A stretch of 64,000 nucleotides of DNA from CAVYGN01 sp964413265 (GCA_964413265.1 CAYPRX010000060.1:12654-76653), one strand, 5' to 3'; counted from the stretch's first letter, positions 25,996 through 35,350 are shown. Translations and numbers: made by a program. The notes: generated by a model not told the origin, from the sequence alone.

Positions 25996-26644
25996 AAACA
26001 TCCTCCAATTGAAGAACATTCTCGATTAGCTCATTATTGTCATCGGATAAAAGCGATGGCATAACCTCGTATCCGAATTTCTTTTCATGCATTTCCCGGG
26101 CTTTTTCAATCTTTATTGTAACAATAAAATTTTTCTTTTCAAACGGCGGGTTGGCGATAATCGGTTTTGGTGCAAAGGAAAAAACACCGTCGTCCCGGGG
26201 TAAAATCTCAACAGGATTTTTCCAGAGTTCAAACATCGGAAGAGCAGGAATATTGTCTATTAAAAGCAATACGAGTGCTTCAGTTACCGGAAGTATATCC
26301 TTTGAAGATATTATTTTGCCGTAAATTTTCGGGAAAACATAATACAGTTTATTCCTTTCAAGGCTTTCAGTAACTGTGTTCTGTATTGAGGATTTAATAA
26401 CTATTTTAAGTGCTTCTGAGATCCTCAGCATAATATCGGCAACAAACTGAGGATCTTTTTGATTTTTAAGAATAATATTATTAAATCCCTTGTTACTTGT
26501 AATATACATCGGCTTGAGCCTGTTGAGAACATAGGCAGCGATCTCCTTTTTCTTGTTCTTGTCGAGTTCGCCCCTTTTAGATTCGTCGAGGCTGTCTATC
26601 ATATCGAAAACAATATCCTCAACTACATTCTTCAACTCAACCAT
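25982..26644 (-). CDS. ComFB-domain protein
   Basis: The product has 220 residues. Residues 1-60 match the late-competence ComFB domain (ELKNVVEDIVFDMIDSL, AYVLNRLKPMYITSNKG). ComFB-domain proteins have been reported to bind cyclic di-GMP in cyanobacteria. The usual cysteines of that family are absent here. The C-terminal 130 residues are an extension without a recognised domain. It is the first gene of the minus-strand signalling operon leading to the RsbU phosphatase and STAS protein, which suggests that it feeds a nucleotide or envelope signal into that switch. No competence genes lie nearby. Confidence 0.75.
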   Translation of the reverse strand: MVELKNVVEDIVFDMIDSLDESKRGELDKNKKKEIAAYVLNRLKPMYITSNKGFNNIILKNQKDPQFVADIMLRISEALKIVIKSSIQNTVTESLERNKLYYVFPKIYGKIISSKDILPVTEALVLLLIDNIPALPMFELWKNPVEILPRDDGVFSFAPKPIIANPPFEKKNFIVTIKIEKAREMHEKKFGYEVMPSLLSDDNNELIENVLQLEDVYVPF

Positions 26645-26663
26645 ATATAAATACCATCGATAT

Positions 26664-26691
26664 ATTTTAATTTATTAAAGTTAAATGTCAA
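26664..26691 (-). promoter_or_regulatory. promoter of the ComFB-to-STAS operon
   Basis: On the minus strand TTGACA (26686-26691) and TAAAAT (26664-26669) are separated by 16 bp, ahead of the ComFB gene start at 26644. The -35 element lies over the start codon of the divergent rnhC gene. Confidence 0.65.
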
Positions 26692-27611
26692 ATTTGCTTT
26701 TGAACTGTTTACCCTTTAGAATATTGCGGCAAATAATCAAGAGGTTTCTGACCTTGGTTTCTAAAAAAATTAGAATTGATCCGTCACGGCAAAATGAAAT
26801 TTCCAGTCTATTAAATAAAAAAAAATTCATGATTTTTAATAATGAACATGCCTTCTGGAGGGCAAAATCCAATAACCTGACAATAATATTTTATAAAAAC
26901 GGGAGCGTTTTTTTCCAGGGCGATGGAAATGAAATACTGAGTATACTTAATGAGTGGGAGAGATTTTTACCCTTATCTCAGGAGGAATTTAATGTTGAAT
27001 TTCCTGTAATTGGCCTCGATGAATCCGGAAAAGGCGACTATTTCGGTCCGCTCGTTCTGGCAGCAGCAATTTTAGACAGTTTAAGTGAAAAAGAAGCTGT
27101 GAAAACAGGCGTAATGGATTCAAAGAAAATCACCGACCATTCAATCAGGAAAATCTATTTTGAGATAAAAGATTCCATTGAACACAGGGTCAGGATAATA
27201 GAGCCCTGTGAATACAATAATTTATATAAAAAATTCGGGAATGTGAATCTGCTGATGTTCCATGAATACACTGAACTTGTAAGACAATTCGACAGCAAGT
27301 CTTATAAAACGTTGATTCTTGACAAGTTCTCGGGCTCAGAAGTCTTGAACAGGAAGTTCAGGGAAAGCATGAATTGCGAAACAGTAATAGTTGAAAAGGG
27401 AGAGCGCTTTCCCGCAGTAGCAGCCGCCTCCATTTTTGCACGTTTTTCCTTTTTAAATTGGATTGAAAATAAATCCATTCATTCGAAGATTACTCTGCCA
27501 AGAGGAAGTGGATACGACGCTTCCATGCTTTTCATGAGGCTGAAATCCGAAATGCCTGCAAAAGAGTTTGAAAATCTTGCAAAAACTCATTTTAAAGCAC
27601 ATGAAAATTGA
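26685..27611 (+). CDS. rnhC: ribonuclease HIII
   Basis: The product has 308 residues. The N-terminal 90 residues form the TBP-like domain that marks HIII enzymes. The catalytic core has GLDESGKGDYFGPLV (two acidic residues), MDSKKITD and LILDKF, giving the DEDD set. It cleaves the RNA strand of RNA-DNA hybrids. The start codon has no good ribosome site and lies next to the divergent ComFB promoter. The stop codon overlaps the -35 element of the next gene. Confidence 0.95.
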   Translation: MSNLLLNCLPFRILRQIIKRFLTLVSKKIRIDPSRQNEISSLLNKKKFMIFNNEHAFWRAKSNNLTIIFYKNGSVFFQGDGNEILSILNEWERFLPLSQEEFNVEFPVIGLDESGKGDYFGPLVLAAAILDSLSEKEAVKTGVMDSKKITDHSIRKIYFEIKDSIEHRVRIIEPCEYNNLYKKFGNVNLLMFHEYTELVRQFDSKSYKTLILDKFSGSEVLNRKFRESMNCETVIVEKGERFPAVAAASIFARFSFLNWIENKSIHSKITLPRGSGYDASMLFMRLKSEMPAKEFENLAKTHFKAHEN

Positions 27612-27636
27612 CTTTCTTGGGATGAAAGCCTATAAT
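27608..27636 (+). promoter_or_regulatory. promoter of the 27668 membrane protein and tRNA-Gly
   Basis: TTGACT (27608-27613) and TATAAT (27631-27636) are separated by 17 bp. It starts inside the rnhC stop codon and would also transcribe tRNA-Gly 10 bp after the membrane-protein stop. Confidence 0.7.
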
Positions 27637-27667
27637 TTTTTATTATTCACCATATGGAGGTATGGAA

Positions 27668-28090
27668 ATGCTTGGGGTAGTATTATTTACAATCGCTCTT
27701 TTATTTTATGGCATTATTCTCTCAGGTGAAGCTGCCATAAAGGCCTTTCCGAACAGCAAGGGCTTTTTTGAAAAAATCGATAATTTTATCGAAAAAGGTC
27801 CTGCAAGGTTTTTTTTAGCGCTGATATGTCTTATTGTTGGTATCTGGAATCTTTTCGCACCGAATTTTGTCGCAACAAACGCACCGATCCTCGGTGCTCT
27901 CATCCCGTCTCTCATCCTGTGTGCCGACAGTGCGGTTATCTACCCCGGCATGATTGAAATTATAAATATTCCGGATGATTCAAAGGCGAAATATTATGAA
28001 TTTGTCGAGAAATATAAAGGGATGGCCGGGGTCGTTACGATATTTTTCGGACTTCTTCACCCGATATTATTCAGGCAGATACTTTTCTAA
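27668..28090 (+). CDS. small integral membrane protein, unknown function
   Basis: The product has 140 residues from the ATG at 27668, seven bases after GGAGG; an ATG two codons upstream is too close to it. There are about four hydrophobic segments (VLFTIALLFYGIILSG, FFLALICLIVGIWNLFAP, GALIPSLILCADSAVIYPG, GVVTIFFGLLHPILF). I recognise no family. tRNA-Gly begins 10 bp after its stop, with no separate promoter visible in the gap, so the two may share a transcript. Confidence 0.7.
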   Translation: MLGVVLFTIALLFYGIILSGEAAIKAFPNSKGFFEKIDNFIEKGPARFFLALICLIVGIWNLFAPNFVATNAPILGALIPSLILCADSAVIYPGMIEIINIPDDSKAKYYEFVEKYKGMAGVVTIFFGLLHPILFRQILF

Positions 28091-28100
28091 CCCCGTTCAC

Positions 28101-28171
28101 GCGGCCATCGTACAGTGGCAGTACCTTAGCCTTCCAAGCTAAAGGCGCGGGTTCGATTCCCGCTGGCCGCT
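28101..28171 (+). tRNA. tRNA-Gly (anticodon TCC)
   Basis: A 71-nt cloverleaf. The acceptor stem is GCGGCCA / TGGCCGC with discriminator T, the anticodon stem TTAGC/GCTAA has loop CTTCCAA (anticodon TCC), and the T arm contains GGTTCGATTC. CCA is not encoded. It is flanked by protein genes on the same strand. Confidence 0.95.
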
Positions 28172-28211
28172 ATGATCAAAGCAGGTTCCTGCCTGGTTGG
28201 AGTATAGTTCA

Positions 28212-29858
28212 ATGCCTTCCAGTCCATTATTTTTGAAATTTTTTGCATTTTTAATAACTATTTTCCTTCTTTCATTTTTCCTTATTTTTATTTTCCCTAT
28301 TGGAAAAATACGTGATTATGCCATAAGCATCGAGGAAGAAAAAATAAAACTGTATTATGATCCTCTGACTGGTCCAATTGGTGAGCTTCTTCTTAATAAT
28401 AAGACAAATGAAATTGAAAATATCATCGGGATTTATTATGATAAAACCGGTGATGGTATTTCCGTTAATAATATCAATGGTCTTTCAATCCATTCTGATA
28501 GACGTCCTGCATTTCCCAATGTCTCATTAAATATACCCCTTTTAAAGGATAGAAAAGTTTTTGGAAATATACTGATCGATCGCTTCTCAAAACCTGTGGA
28601 ATCCTTCTATAACGGAATTATAACAGAAACTATAATCATACTTATAGCAATGCTTGCATTAATATCGGCAGTGATGCTGAGGTTATCGGGCTCAATAATA
28701 TTTTTTAAAAGAGAGATGACCGGAGCAATGAAGGCTTTCGGGGAAGGTACTTTTACCAGGAGAATTTTTCCCAGTTTTAAGGGTGAGTTTAAAGGTTTTA
28801 CAGATGCTTTCAACAATATGGCCGACAATTTATTTTCCCGTATTACTGAACTTAATCAGGAAAAAGAAGAAATGCTGGCCATAGTATCCTCAATTTCATC
28901 AGGCATAGCAGTGCTGGACAAAAATGGCAAAATTATCCTTTCTAATAATGTATTCATGGACATTTTCGGGTGCAGGATAGCAAAGGACCGTTATTACTGG
29001 GAAATAATCATTAACGCCAGATTGGGCGATCTTGTCAGTCAAGTGCAGGAAGATATGAAATCTCTTTCCTGCGAGATCGTCCATGCAGGCAGAACTTACA
29101 GGGTGGATCTCAGTTATGTAATGAAGACATCTGAAATTGTTATGATTTTTTATGATTTGACTGATATAAAAAACCTGGAGAAGATAAAAAAAGATTTTGT
29201 CGGCAATGTTTCGCATGAGCTTAAAACTCCCTTGACCTCAATAAAGGGTTTCACTGAATCCCTTCTCGAGGAAGAAAAAGATTCTGAAAAGAAACACAAA
29301 CTGGATATCATATTAAGGAATGTCGTCAGGCTTGGTAATATAATTCAGGACCTCCTAACTCTTTCAGAACTTGAGGAACCCCCTAAGTTCATAGAAAAGG
29401 AGAAAGTAAGTCTTAAGGAAGTTTTTCACAATATAAAGGATATTTTTTCAACTGCCTTAAAAATAAAAAAAATTTACCTTGATATTAAAATCTCGGACAT
29501 CATTCCCGAAATTGACGGAGACCCTTTCCAAATTGAACAATTGTTTGTAAATCTGATAGATAATGCGATTAAATATACTGATAAAGGAGGGGTGTCCGTT
29601 AATGCCTATCTTTATGAAGAATCCGTCAGGGTTGATATAGAGGATACCGGCATCGGGATAGCAGAAGAACATATACCCCGCCTTTTCGAACGTTTTTATG
29701 TTGTGAACAAGGCACGTTCAAAAAGCCTGGGAGGTACGGGACTGGGTTTATCGATTGTAAAACATATTCTCATGCTGCACGGAGGAAAGATAGAGGTGGG
29801 AAGCAGGCTGGGCAGGGGAACAAAATTTGTAATAACATTACCATTAAAAACTTCCTGA
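28212..29858 (+). CDS. PhoR-like sensor histidine kinase
   Basis: The product has 548 residues from the ATG at 28212; a TTG five codons upstream is also possible. The order is: membrane helix 1 (residues 8-30), about 105 extracytoplasmic residues, membrane helix 2 (135-158), HAMP (160-215), PAS (220-320), HisKA with the phosphorylated histidine in GNVSHELKTPLTS (H335), and HATPase with NLIDNAIKYTDKGG, DTGIGIAEEHIP and LGGTGLGLSIVKHI. All kinase boxes are intact. No response regulator lies next to it, so it is an orphan. It starts 40 bp after tRNA-Gly. Confidence 0.93.
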   Translation: MPSSPLFLKFFAFLITIFLLSFFLIFIFPIGKIRDYAISIEEEKIKLYYDPLTGPIGELLLNNKTNEIENIIGIYYDKTGDGISVNNINGLSIHSDRRPAFPNVSLNIPLLKDRKVFGNILIDRFSKPVESFYNGIITETIIILIAMLALISAVMLRLSGSIIFFKREMTGAMKAFGEGTFTRRIFPSFKGEFKGFTDAFNNMADNLFSRITELNQEKEEMLAIVSSISSGIAVLDKNGKIILSNNVFMDIFGCRIAKDRYYWEIIINARLGDLVSQVQEDMKSLSCEIVHAGRTYRVDLSYVMKTSEIVMIFYDLTDIKNLEKIKKDFVGNVSHELKTPLTSIKGFTESLLEEEKDSEKKHKLDIILRNVVRLGNIIQDLLTLSELEEPPKFIEKEKVSLKEVFHNIKDIFSTALKIKKIYLDIKISDIIPEIDGDPFQIEQLFVNLIDNAIKYTDKGGVSVNAYLYEESVRVDIEDTGIGIAEEHIPRLFERFYVVNKARSKSLGGTGLGLSIVKHILMLHGGKIEVGSRLGRGTKFVITLPLKTS

Positions 29859-30043
29859 GATTTCCTATTTAGATTAATATTTTTCATTTTCAGGCAGAAT
29901 AGAATACAGGATTTTTGCTATAATTCCATTGCTTTGATACAATATCGGTGTATCCCTTATCTTCCATTGTACCTTTTTATATTTATGTATTGATATATTT
30001 TGTCGATCTTACATAAAAGGGTGATTAAGGCGGGAGGAACTCC

Positions 30044-32008
30044 GTGAGAGGCTTTAAAATCGGTACTAAACTTACTTTGACAAATCTTCTAACTCTTCTA
30101 TTATTCTACGCGGTAGCTATACTGTCATTCTGGTTCATAATATCAAATTACGACAGGAACAAAATAATAGACTTCAGGAATACTTATACTGCAGAAAGGG
30201 AGCATGCGCTAAAAGCCATTGTCAGTATTGCTTACGACCTTGTAGATAGTTATAATAAATCATATCTTGCTGAGAATGTCAGGAAAAAGTTGACACTGAA
30301 TGACTATAAGTCTGCGGCCACAAATGCGCTTTACTCGATGAGATATGATGAGGGAACCGGTTATATCTTCATTAATGATACAAAAAGACCCTATCCCGTA
30401 ATGATAATGCATCCTACTTCGCCAGAGCTTGACGGTAAGGTTCTGAACGATCCGAAATTCAATTCTGTTGGTCCCGGGAAAAAAAATCTTTTTGTCGCTT
30501 TTAACGACATGTGCGAATCTAACGGCGAGGGGTTCGTTGAGTACAACTGGCCTAAACCTGTAGCAAATCAGCTTACTGAATATCAGCCTAAAGAAACATA
30601 TGTTAAACTCTATAAGCCATGGAACTGGATTATCGGATCGGGAGTTTATATTGATGACATAGATACTGTTGTTAAGAAAGAAGCCACTAAACTGAAAGGC
30701 GAGATGATCGATATTATCTCCAAATTTACCTGGGTACTTACTTTAATAACCTTTTTTATGTTAGTTTTTCTTTACTTCTATTCAAGGAATATGGTATATC
30801 CGTTAAAACAGATGATAAAATTTATTGGAGAAATCTCAAGCGGGAAGGGCGACCTGACACGAAAGTTCGCTTATACCCGCGCAGATGAAATAGGTGAACT
30901 TGCCAGGAATTTCAATATACTGCTGGACACTTTTTATTCTGATCTGTCTGAAGTCGGCCATATTGCTCTTGATCTCAAAGAATCCTCTGATAATTCACAG
31001 AAACTCCTGGATGTATTCCTTAAACCCAACATCAATTTGATCAGGGAATCAACCGGCAATTTAAGCAAGGAATCAGAAAATGCTACATCAGGAATCGAGG
31101 AATTGACCGCAACTCTCGAAGAGGTTGTAAGAAATATAGAAAGCATTATGCACAATATGGTCAAACAGGCGGCCGCTGTTGATGAGGGATCAAGCTCAAT
31201 AGAGGAAATGGCTCGAAATATAGAGAACACAGCAGAAATGTCTAACAAGACCAAGAGCATTTCAACTAACCTTAACAGCGTTTCAATAGAGGGCAGCACC
31301 GCAGTAAAGGCATCAATTCAATCCATCCGTGAGGTCGCTGAATATTCACAGCAGATTTTGAAGCTTCTGGGGCTGATATCCAATATAACCAAACAGACGA
31401 ACCTTCTTGCAATGAATGCTGCAATAGAAGCTGCGCACGCAGGAGAAGCCGGGAAAGGCTTTGCTATCGTTGCAGATGAAATAAGAAGGCTTTCTGAAGA
31501 CACAAATAAGAACGCCAGGGATATCGGCGATGTTGTGGCTACGATCATAGGGAGAATTGACGATTCTGTTAAACTCGCTGAAAAAGCCGGGGTCGGCCTC
31601 GATATGATAACTGCCTATTCACAGCAGAACGTTCAGATTATCAGCCAGCTGAATGTAGCTGTAGCCGAACAGAATAACGGGGCCAAGGAAATACTTAAAT
31701 CCACCCAGGAGCTGGTGAAGATTACTGAAGAGGTCAAACTGGCCATGTCTGAACAGAAAGATGCTACATACGATTTCTCAGGGGCTTTAAAGGAACTCAG
31801 GAAATTATCGCTTGATAATAAAGAGAGCACTGATAAACATATATCATCACTTGAGACACTTCTTAAAACGATAGGGCAGATCAATAACAATATCCATGAA
31901 AACACAACGAAAGCACAGACTTTAACAAAATACGCTGAAAAATATATTCTTCCCGGCTCAGAGAAGGGGAAAGGTATTGAAAAAACAGGCCTGAAGCTGG
32001 TAGAATAG
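30044..32008 (+). CDS. methyl-accepting chemotaxis protein with Cache domain
   Basis: The product has 654 residues and uses a GTG start, supported by GGGAGGA seven bases before it. Membrane helix 1 (about 15-35) and helix 2 (about 228-248) flank a periplasmic single-Cache domain (RYDEGTGYIFINDTKRPYPVM, MHPTSPELDGK, KPWNWIIGSGVYIDDID). A HAMP domain and the long cytoplasmic coiled coil follow, with the signalling hairpin tip QTNLLAMNAAIEAAHAGEAG. It should detect a small molecule and control CheA. There is no C-terminal CheR-tethering pentapeptide. It lies apart from other chemotaxis genes, after a histidine kinase. Confidence 0.95.
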   Translation: MRGFKIGTKLTLTNLLTLLLFYAVAILSFWFIISNYDRNKIIDFRNTYTAEREHALKAIVSIAYDLVDSYNKSYLAENVRKKLTLNDYKSAATNALYSMRYDEGTGYIFINDTKRPYPVMIMHPTSPELDGKVLNDPKFNSVGPGKKNLFVAFNDMCESNGEGFVEYNWPKPVANQLTEYQPKETYVKLYKPWNWIIGSGVYIDDIDTVVKKEATKLKGEMIDIISKFTWVLTLITFFMLVFLYFYSRNMVYPLKQMIKFIGEISSGKGDLTRKFAYTRADEIGELARNFNILLDTFYSDLSEVGHIALDLKESSDNSQKLLDVFLKPNINLIRESTGNLSKESENATSGIEELTATLEEVVRNIESIMHNMVKQAAAVDEGSSSIEEMARNIENTAEMSNKTKSISTNLNSVSIEGSTAVKASIQSIREVAEYSQQILKLLGLISNITKQTNLLAMNAAIEAAHAGEAGKGFAIVADEIRRLSEDTNKNARDIGDVVATIIGRIDDSVKLAEKAGVGLDMITAYSQQNVQIISQLNVAVAEQNNGAKEILKSTQELVKITEEVKLAMSEQKDATYDFSGALKELRKLSLDNKESTDKHISSLETLLKTIGQINNNIHENTTKAQTLTKYAEKYILPGSEKGKGIEKTGLKLVE

Positions 32009-32012
32009 TGAT

Positions 32013-32939
32013 TTAAATTATTATCTGAAATGCAGCGTCCAGAGCCTCAAACAGCTCCGGATCGAATTTATTTCTATCCTGTTTGAATTTTTGATAATGC
32101 TCCCTGTTCTCCCGTTCTTTCATGCTCCATTCACCTGTAATGAGAAGTGCTGCATAATTTGATATTGAAAGAAGCTTCGCAAGAAACGGTATTTCGTTAA
32201 TTTGCAGGCCTCTAGGATATCCGCTCCCATCAGCAAATTCCTCATGATTAAGTATTGCCTGTAAAACATCATCAGGAAGATCATGCTTTCCCATTTCCGA
32301 TTTTATTAATTTATAAGCTTCAATCGTATGCTGATAAAAATTTTCCCGGATATGATTTATTTCTATTCGTTTTTTCTCATGGATTTTAGCATCATATTTA
32401 AAGAACCCTACATTATGCAGAAGGGAAGCGCTTATGATGTTCTCAACGATAGATCCGTCGATCATTCCGGAATTAGAGAAAAGCGCATAGTTATAATATG
32501 TCAGTAGTGCTATATAACATGTATAAAGCGAATTTTCAAAAAGTTTTTTCGAAAAGGTCTTCATCTGTGAAAGCTTCAAGACAATATAATCCGATTCCTT
32601 TACCGTAAAATCAATATATTTTACAATAAAATCAAGTCTATCAGCTGTGATCTTTTTCGAATACTCGCTTTTTTTAAAAAATGTGATTATGTAGTCTGAC
32701 CATTTTATCCTTTTCTCATCTTCAATATAATGGGGTATTGAAGTCCGGACAAAAATCGTTTTGTAAGGGTCGTCCTTATACATTTCTTTCAGCTTTGCAA
32801 TATCCTTATCGGCAAGGACCTTCTGCGTTCCGATAAGAAGCTTCATTGAGGTATCATAAATCGGTTCCACCAGGCAATAGCTTTTACCCTTTTTCACTTC
32901 CGCTTCAAGAGCGCTTATATAAAACCTGAATTCTTCCAT
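32013..32939 (-). CDS. HD-GYP-like protein with degenerate active site
   Basis: The product has 308 residues. Residues 100-305 follow the HD-GYP pattern, including FADGSGYPRGLQINEIPFLA, but key residues differ. The HD pair is H175-N176, the following lysine is missing, the HH pair is N231-H232, and the usual aspartate near the end is N261. Several metal ligands of a cyclic-di-GMP phosphodiesterase are therefore replaced, so it is probably inactive or a binding protein. Residues 1-90 are an N-terminal domain as in other spirochaetal HD-GYP-like proteins. It begins 19 bp after the guaB stop and is probably the third gene of the dapB-guaB operon. Confidence 0.8.
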   Translation of the reverse strand: MEEFRFYISALEAEVKKGKSYCLVEPIYDTSMKLLIGTQKVLADKDIAKLKEMYKDDPYKTIFVRTSIPHYIEDEKRIKWSDYIITFFKKSEYSKKITADRLDFIVKYIDFTVKESDYIVLKLSQMKTFSKKLFENSLYTCYIALLTYYNYALFSNSGMIDGSIVENIISASLLHNVGFFKYDAKIHEKKRIEINHIRENFYQHTIEAYKLIKSEMGKHDLPDDVLQAILNHEEFADGSGYPRGLQINEIPFLAKLLSISNYAALLITGEWSMKERENREHYQKFKQDRNKFDPELFEALDAAFQIII

Positions 32940-32958
32940 AGAACAAGCCCTTTTTCCG

Positions 32959-34464
32959 TCAGTATTCTTCAGAATCCACCATATAATTTGGAGCTTCTTT
33001 AGTAATTATCACGTCATGCGGATGCGATTCCCGGAGCGCTGCATTTGTTATTTTAATGAATTTTGTATTGGCTTTAAACTCTTCAAGGTTTGAGGATCCG
33101 CAATAACCCATTGCAAGACTTAAACCGCCGACAAGCTGATAAATAACATCTTTAAGATCGCCTTTGTATGGTACCCTCCCCTCTATGCCTTCCGGTACAA
33201 GTTTCTCAGATTCGAACTCATCCTGAAAATAACGGTCTTTTGATCCTTCCTTCATAGCTGCCAGAGATCCCATACCCCTGTATGTTTTATATCTTCGGCC
33301 CTTGTAAATCACAAATTCGCCTGGACTTTCAGTAGTTCCAGCAAGAAGGTTCCCGATCATAACATTGTCCGCTCCAGCTGCAAGCGCTTTAGCAATATCC
33401 CCTGAGAACTTGATCCCCCCGTCCGCTACCATTTTGATATTATGTTTTACGGCTACAGAAAACACTTCCAATATTGCGGTAATCTGCGGTATCCCTACTC
33501 CTGCAACTACCCTTGTTGTACAGATCGAGCCGGGTCCGATGCCTACTTTAACGGCATCCGCCCCTCTCTTTATAAGGTCAAGCGCGGCTTCTGCAGTCGC
33601 AATGTTACCAGCTATCACCTCAATTTCAGGATATTTGCTCTTGATCTTTTCCACAGCATCCAGAACCTTGCTCTGATGTCCATGAGCGGTATCGACAACG
33701 ACAACATCCACTTCCAGTTCAGCCAATTTTTTAATCCTTTCGAAATCTTTGGCGGATGTTCCCACTGCCGCACCGACCCTTAGGCGGCCTTTTGTGTCTT
33801 TTGTAGCATCAGGATATTCAGCTATTTTCGTTATGTCTTTAAGGGTTATGAGCCCCATAATTTTATTACTTTTATCCACTATCGGTAATTTTTCAACCCG
33901 GTTTTGCCTCATAATATCGCCGGCCTTTGACAGGTCTATCTTTCCCTCGTAAGTGATTAATTCATTGCGTGGTGTCATGATCTCCTTAACGCTTTTTTCA
34001 AGATTCTTATCAGCATCAACAAATCCAAGGTCCCTTCTGGTTACAATGCCTACAAGTTCGTTACTGTCATTTACGATCGGTATCCCGGAAACATTATACT
34101 GCCTCATAACTTCCTTGACATCTCTGATCTTCTTGTTAAGGTTCAGAATAATCGGATTATTAATAACAATATTTTCGAAACGTTTAACCTTCTGGACTTC
34201 TTCAACCTGCTTATCAATATCATTGTTCCTGTGAACTATTCCAATGCCGCCCAACTGGGCTATTGCTATAGCCATATTGGAGTCTGTTACAGTATCCATC
34301 GCTGCGGATATAATCGGGATTTTCATCCTGATCTTGCCTGTAAGATAAGAGCGAGTATCAGTTTGACTCGGTAAAATCGATGATCTTGTCGGAACAATCA
34401 GCACATCGTCAAATGTAAGACCCTCGATATCTTTATAAAATTTATCGGGATAATTCGAACCCAT
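32959..34464 (-). CDS. guaB: IMP dehydrogenase
   Basis: The product has 501 residues from the ATG at 34464, six bases after GGGGAGG; a TTG two codons upstream touches that site. The enzyme oxidises IMP to XMP with NAD, the first step of GMP synthesis. Two CBS domains lie at about residues 95-210, within the barrel. The catalytic cysteine loop is GIGPGSICTTRVV, and the flap contains GMGSLAAMKEGSKDRYFQ. IGMP-type nucleotides may bind the CBS pair. It follows dapB with a 15-bp gap. Confidence 0.97.
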   Translation of the reverse strand: MGSNYPDKFYKDIEGLTFDDVLIVPTRSSILPSQTDTRSYLTGKIRMKIPIISAAMDTVTDSNMAIAIAQLGGIGIVHRNNDIDKQVEEVQKVKRFENIVINNPIILNLNKKIRDVKEVMRQYNVSGIPIVNDSNELVGIVTRRDLGFVDADKNLEKSVKEIMTPRNELITYEGKIDLSKAGDIMRQNRVEKLPIVDKSNKIMGLITLKDITKIAEYPDATKDTKGRLRVGAAVGTSAKDFERIKKLAELEVDVVVVDTAHGHQSKVLDAVEKIKSKYPEIEVIAGNIATAEAALDLIKRGADAVKVGIGPGSICTTRVVAGVGIPQITAILEVFSVAVKHNIKMVADGGIKFSGDIAKALAAGADNVMIGNLLAGTTESPGEFVIYKGRRYKTYRGMGSLAAMKEGSKDRYFQDEFESEKLVPEGIEGRVPYKGDLKDVIYQLVGGLSLAMGYCGSSNLEEFKANTKFIKITNAALRESHPHDVIITKEAPNYMVDSEEY

Positions 34465-34479
34465 TGGCAACCTCCCCTG

Positions 34480-35274
34480 TCAAAGCCCCAGAACTTCTTC
34501 AATTGAATATAAACCGGGGCCTCTTCCAGTAATGAATTTTGCTGCTCTCAGCGCTCCCCTGGCATAGGTTTCACGGGAAGAAGCCTTATGGGCAATTTCA
34601 ATCCTCTCGCCGTCACCGAAAAAATTGACGATATGGTCGCCTACTACATCCCCACCTCTGATTGCAAATACGCCGATCTGGTTATGCGGTCTCTCCCCTG
34701 TAATGCCGCTTCTGCCATAAATTATATCATTTGTTTTATACACATCTTTCAATACATTCAACAGTTTTAGAGCAGTTCCGCTTGGTGAATCTTTTTTCAT
34801 CCTGTGGTGGACCTCAACGATTTCGGCATCAAATCCATCGCACAGAACCTCTGCTGCAATTTTAACAAGCTTTGACAGGAGATTTACCCCCACACTGAAA
34901 TTTGGTGCCCATATAACCGGTATATCCATGCCTGCTTTCTTGAGAAGATCTTTATCGTCATCACTTATGCCAGTAGTACCTATAACAAGGGCTTTCCTCA
35001 AATTAATAGATGCCATTATATTTGCCCTTGTTGCTGAAGGGCTTGAAAAATCGATCAAAACATCTGAAACTGAAAGAGCTTTTTCGATATTGCTAATTAT
35101 TGGAATAGAAAGATTCCTGCCTATACCGCTTATTTCACCGGCATCCCTTCCAAGGCTATTATTATGAGCTTCTTCAAGAGCCCCTACAAGAATAGACTCC
35201 GCATCTGAACTTATCACTTTTATATTCGCCTTACCCATTTTTCCGGCAGCTCCAGTTACTGTAACTTTCAACAT
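34480..35274 (-). CDS. dapB: 4-hydroxy-tetrahydrodipicolinate reductase
   Basis: The product has 264 residues. The NAD(P)-binding loop is VTGAAGKMGKANI, followed by DFSSPSATRANI and TGISDDDKDLLKKA. The substrate-site signature EVHHRMKKDSPSGTALKL holds the catalytic histidine and lysine. It reduces the dihydrodipicolinate precursor in lysine and diaminopimelate synthesis. No other dap gene is near. The promoter is excellent, and guaB follows immediately in the same direction, an unusual pairing of lysine and purine genes. Confidence 0.96.
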   Translation of the reverse strand: MLKVTVTGAAGKMGKANIKVISSDAESILVGALEEAHNNSLGRDAGEISGIGRNLSIPIISNIEKALSVSDVLIDFSSPSATRANIMASINLRKALVIGTTGISDDDKDLLKKAGMDIPVIWAPNFSVGVNLLSKLVKIAAEVLCDGFDAEIVEVHHRMKKDSPSGTALKLLNVLKDVYKTNDIIYGRSGITGERPHNQIGVFAIRGGDVVGDHIVNFFGDGERIEIAHKASSRETYARGALRAAKFITGRGPGLYSIEEVLGL

Positions 35275-35350
35275 AAAAAAGATCTCCCTAGACTATAATA
35301 CAAATAATTAAAATTACCCTTACTTAATTCAATAACCCTGTAAAATTAAT

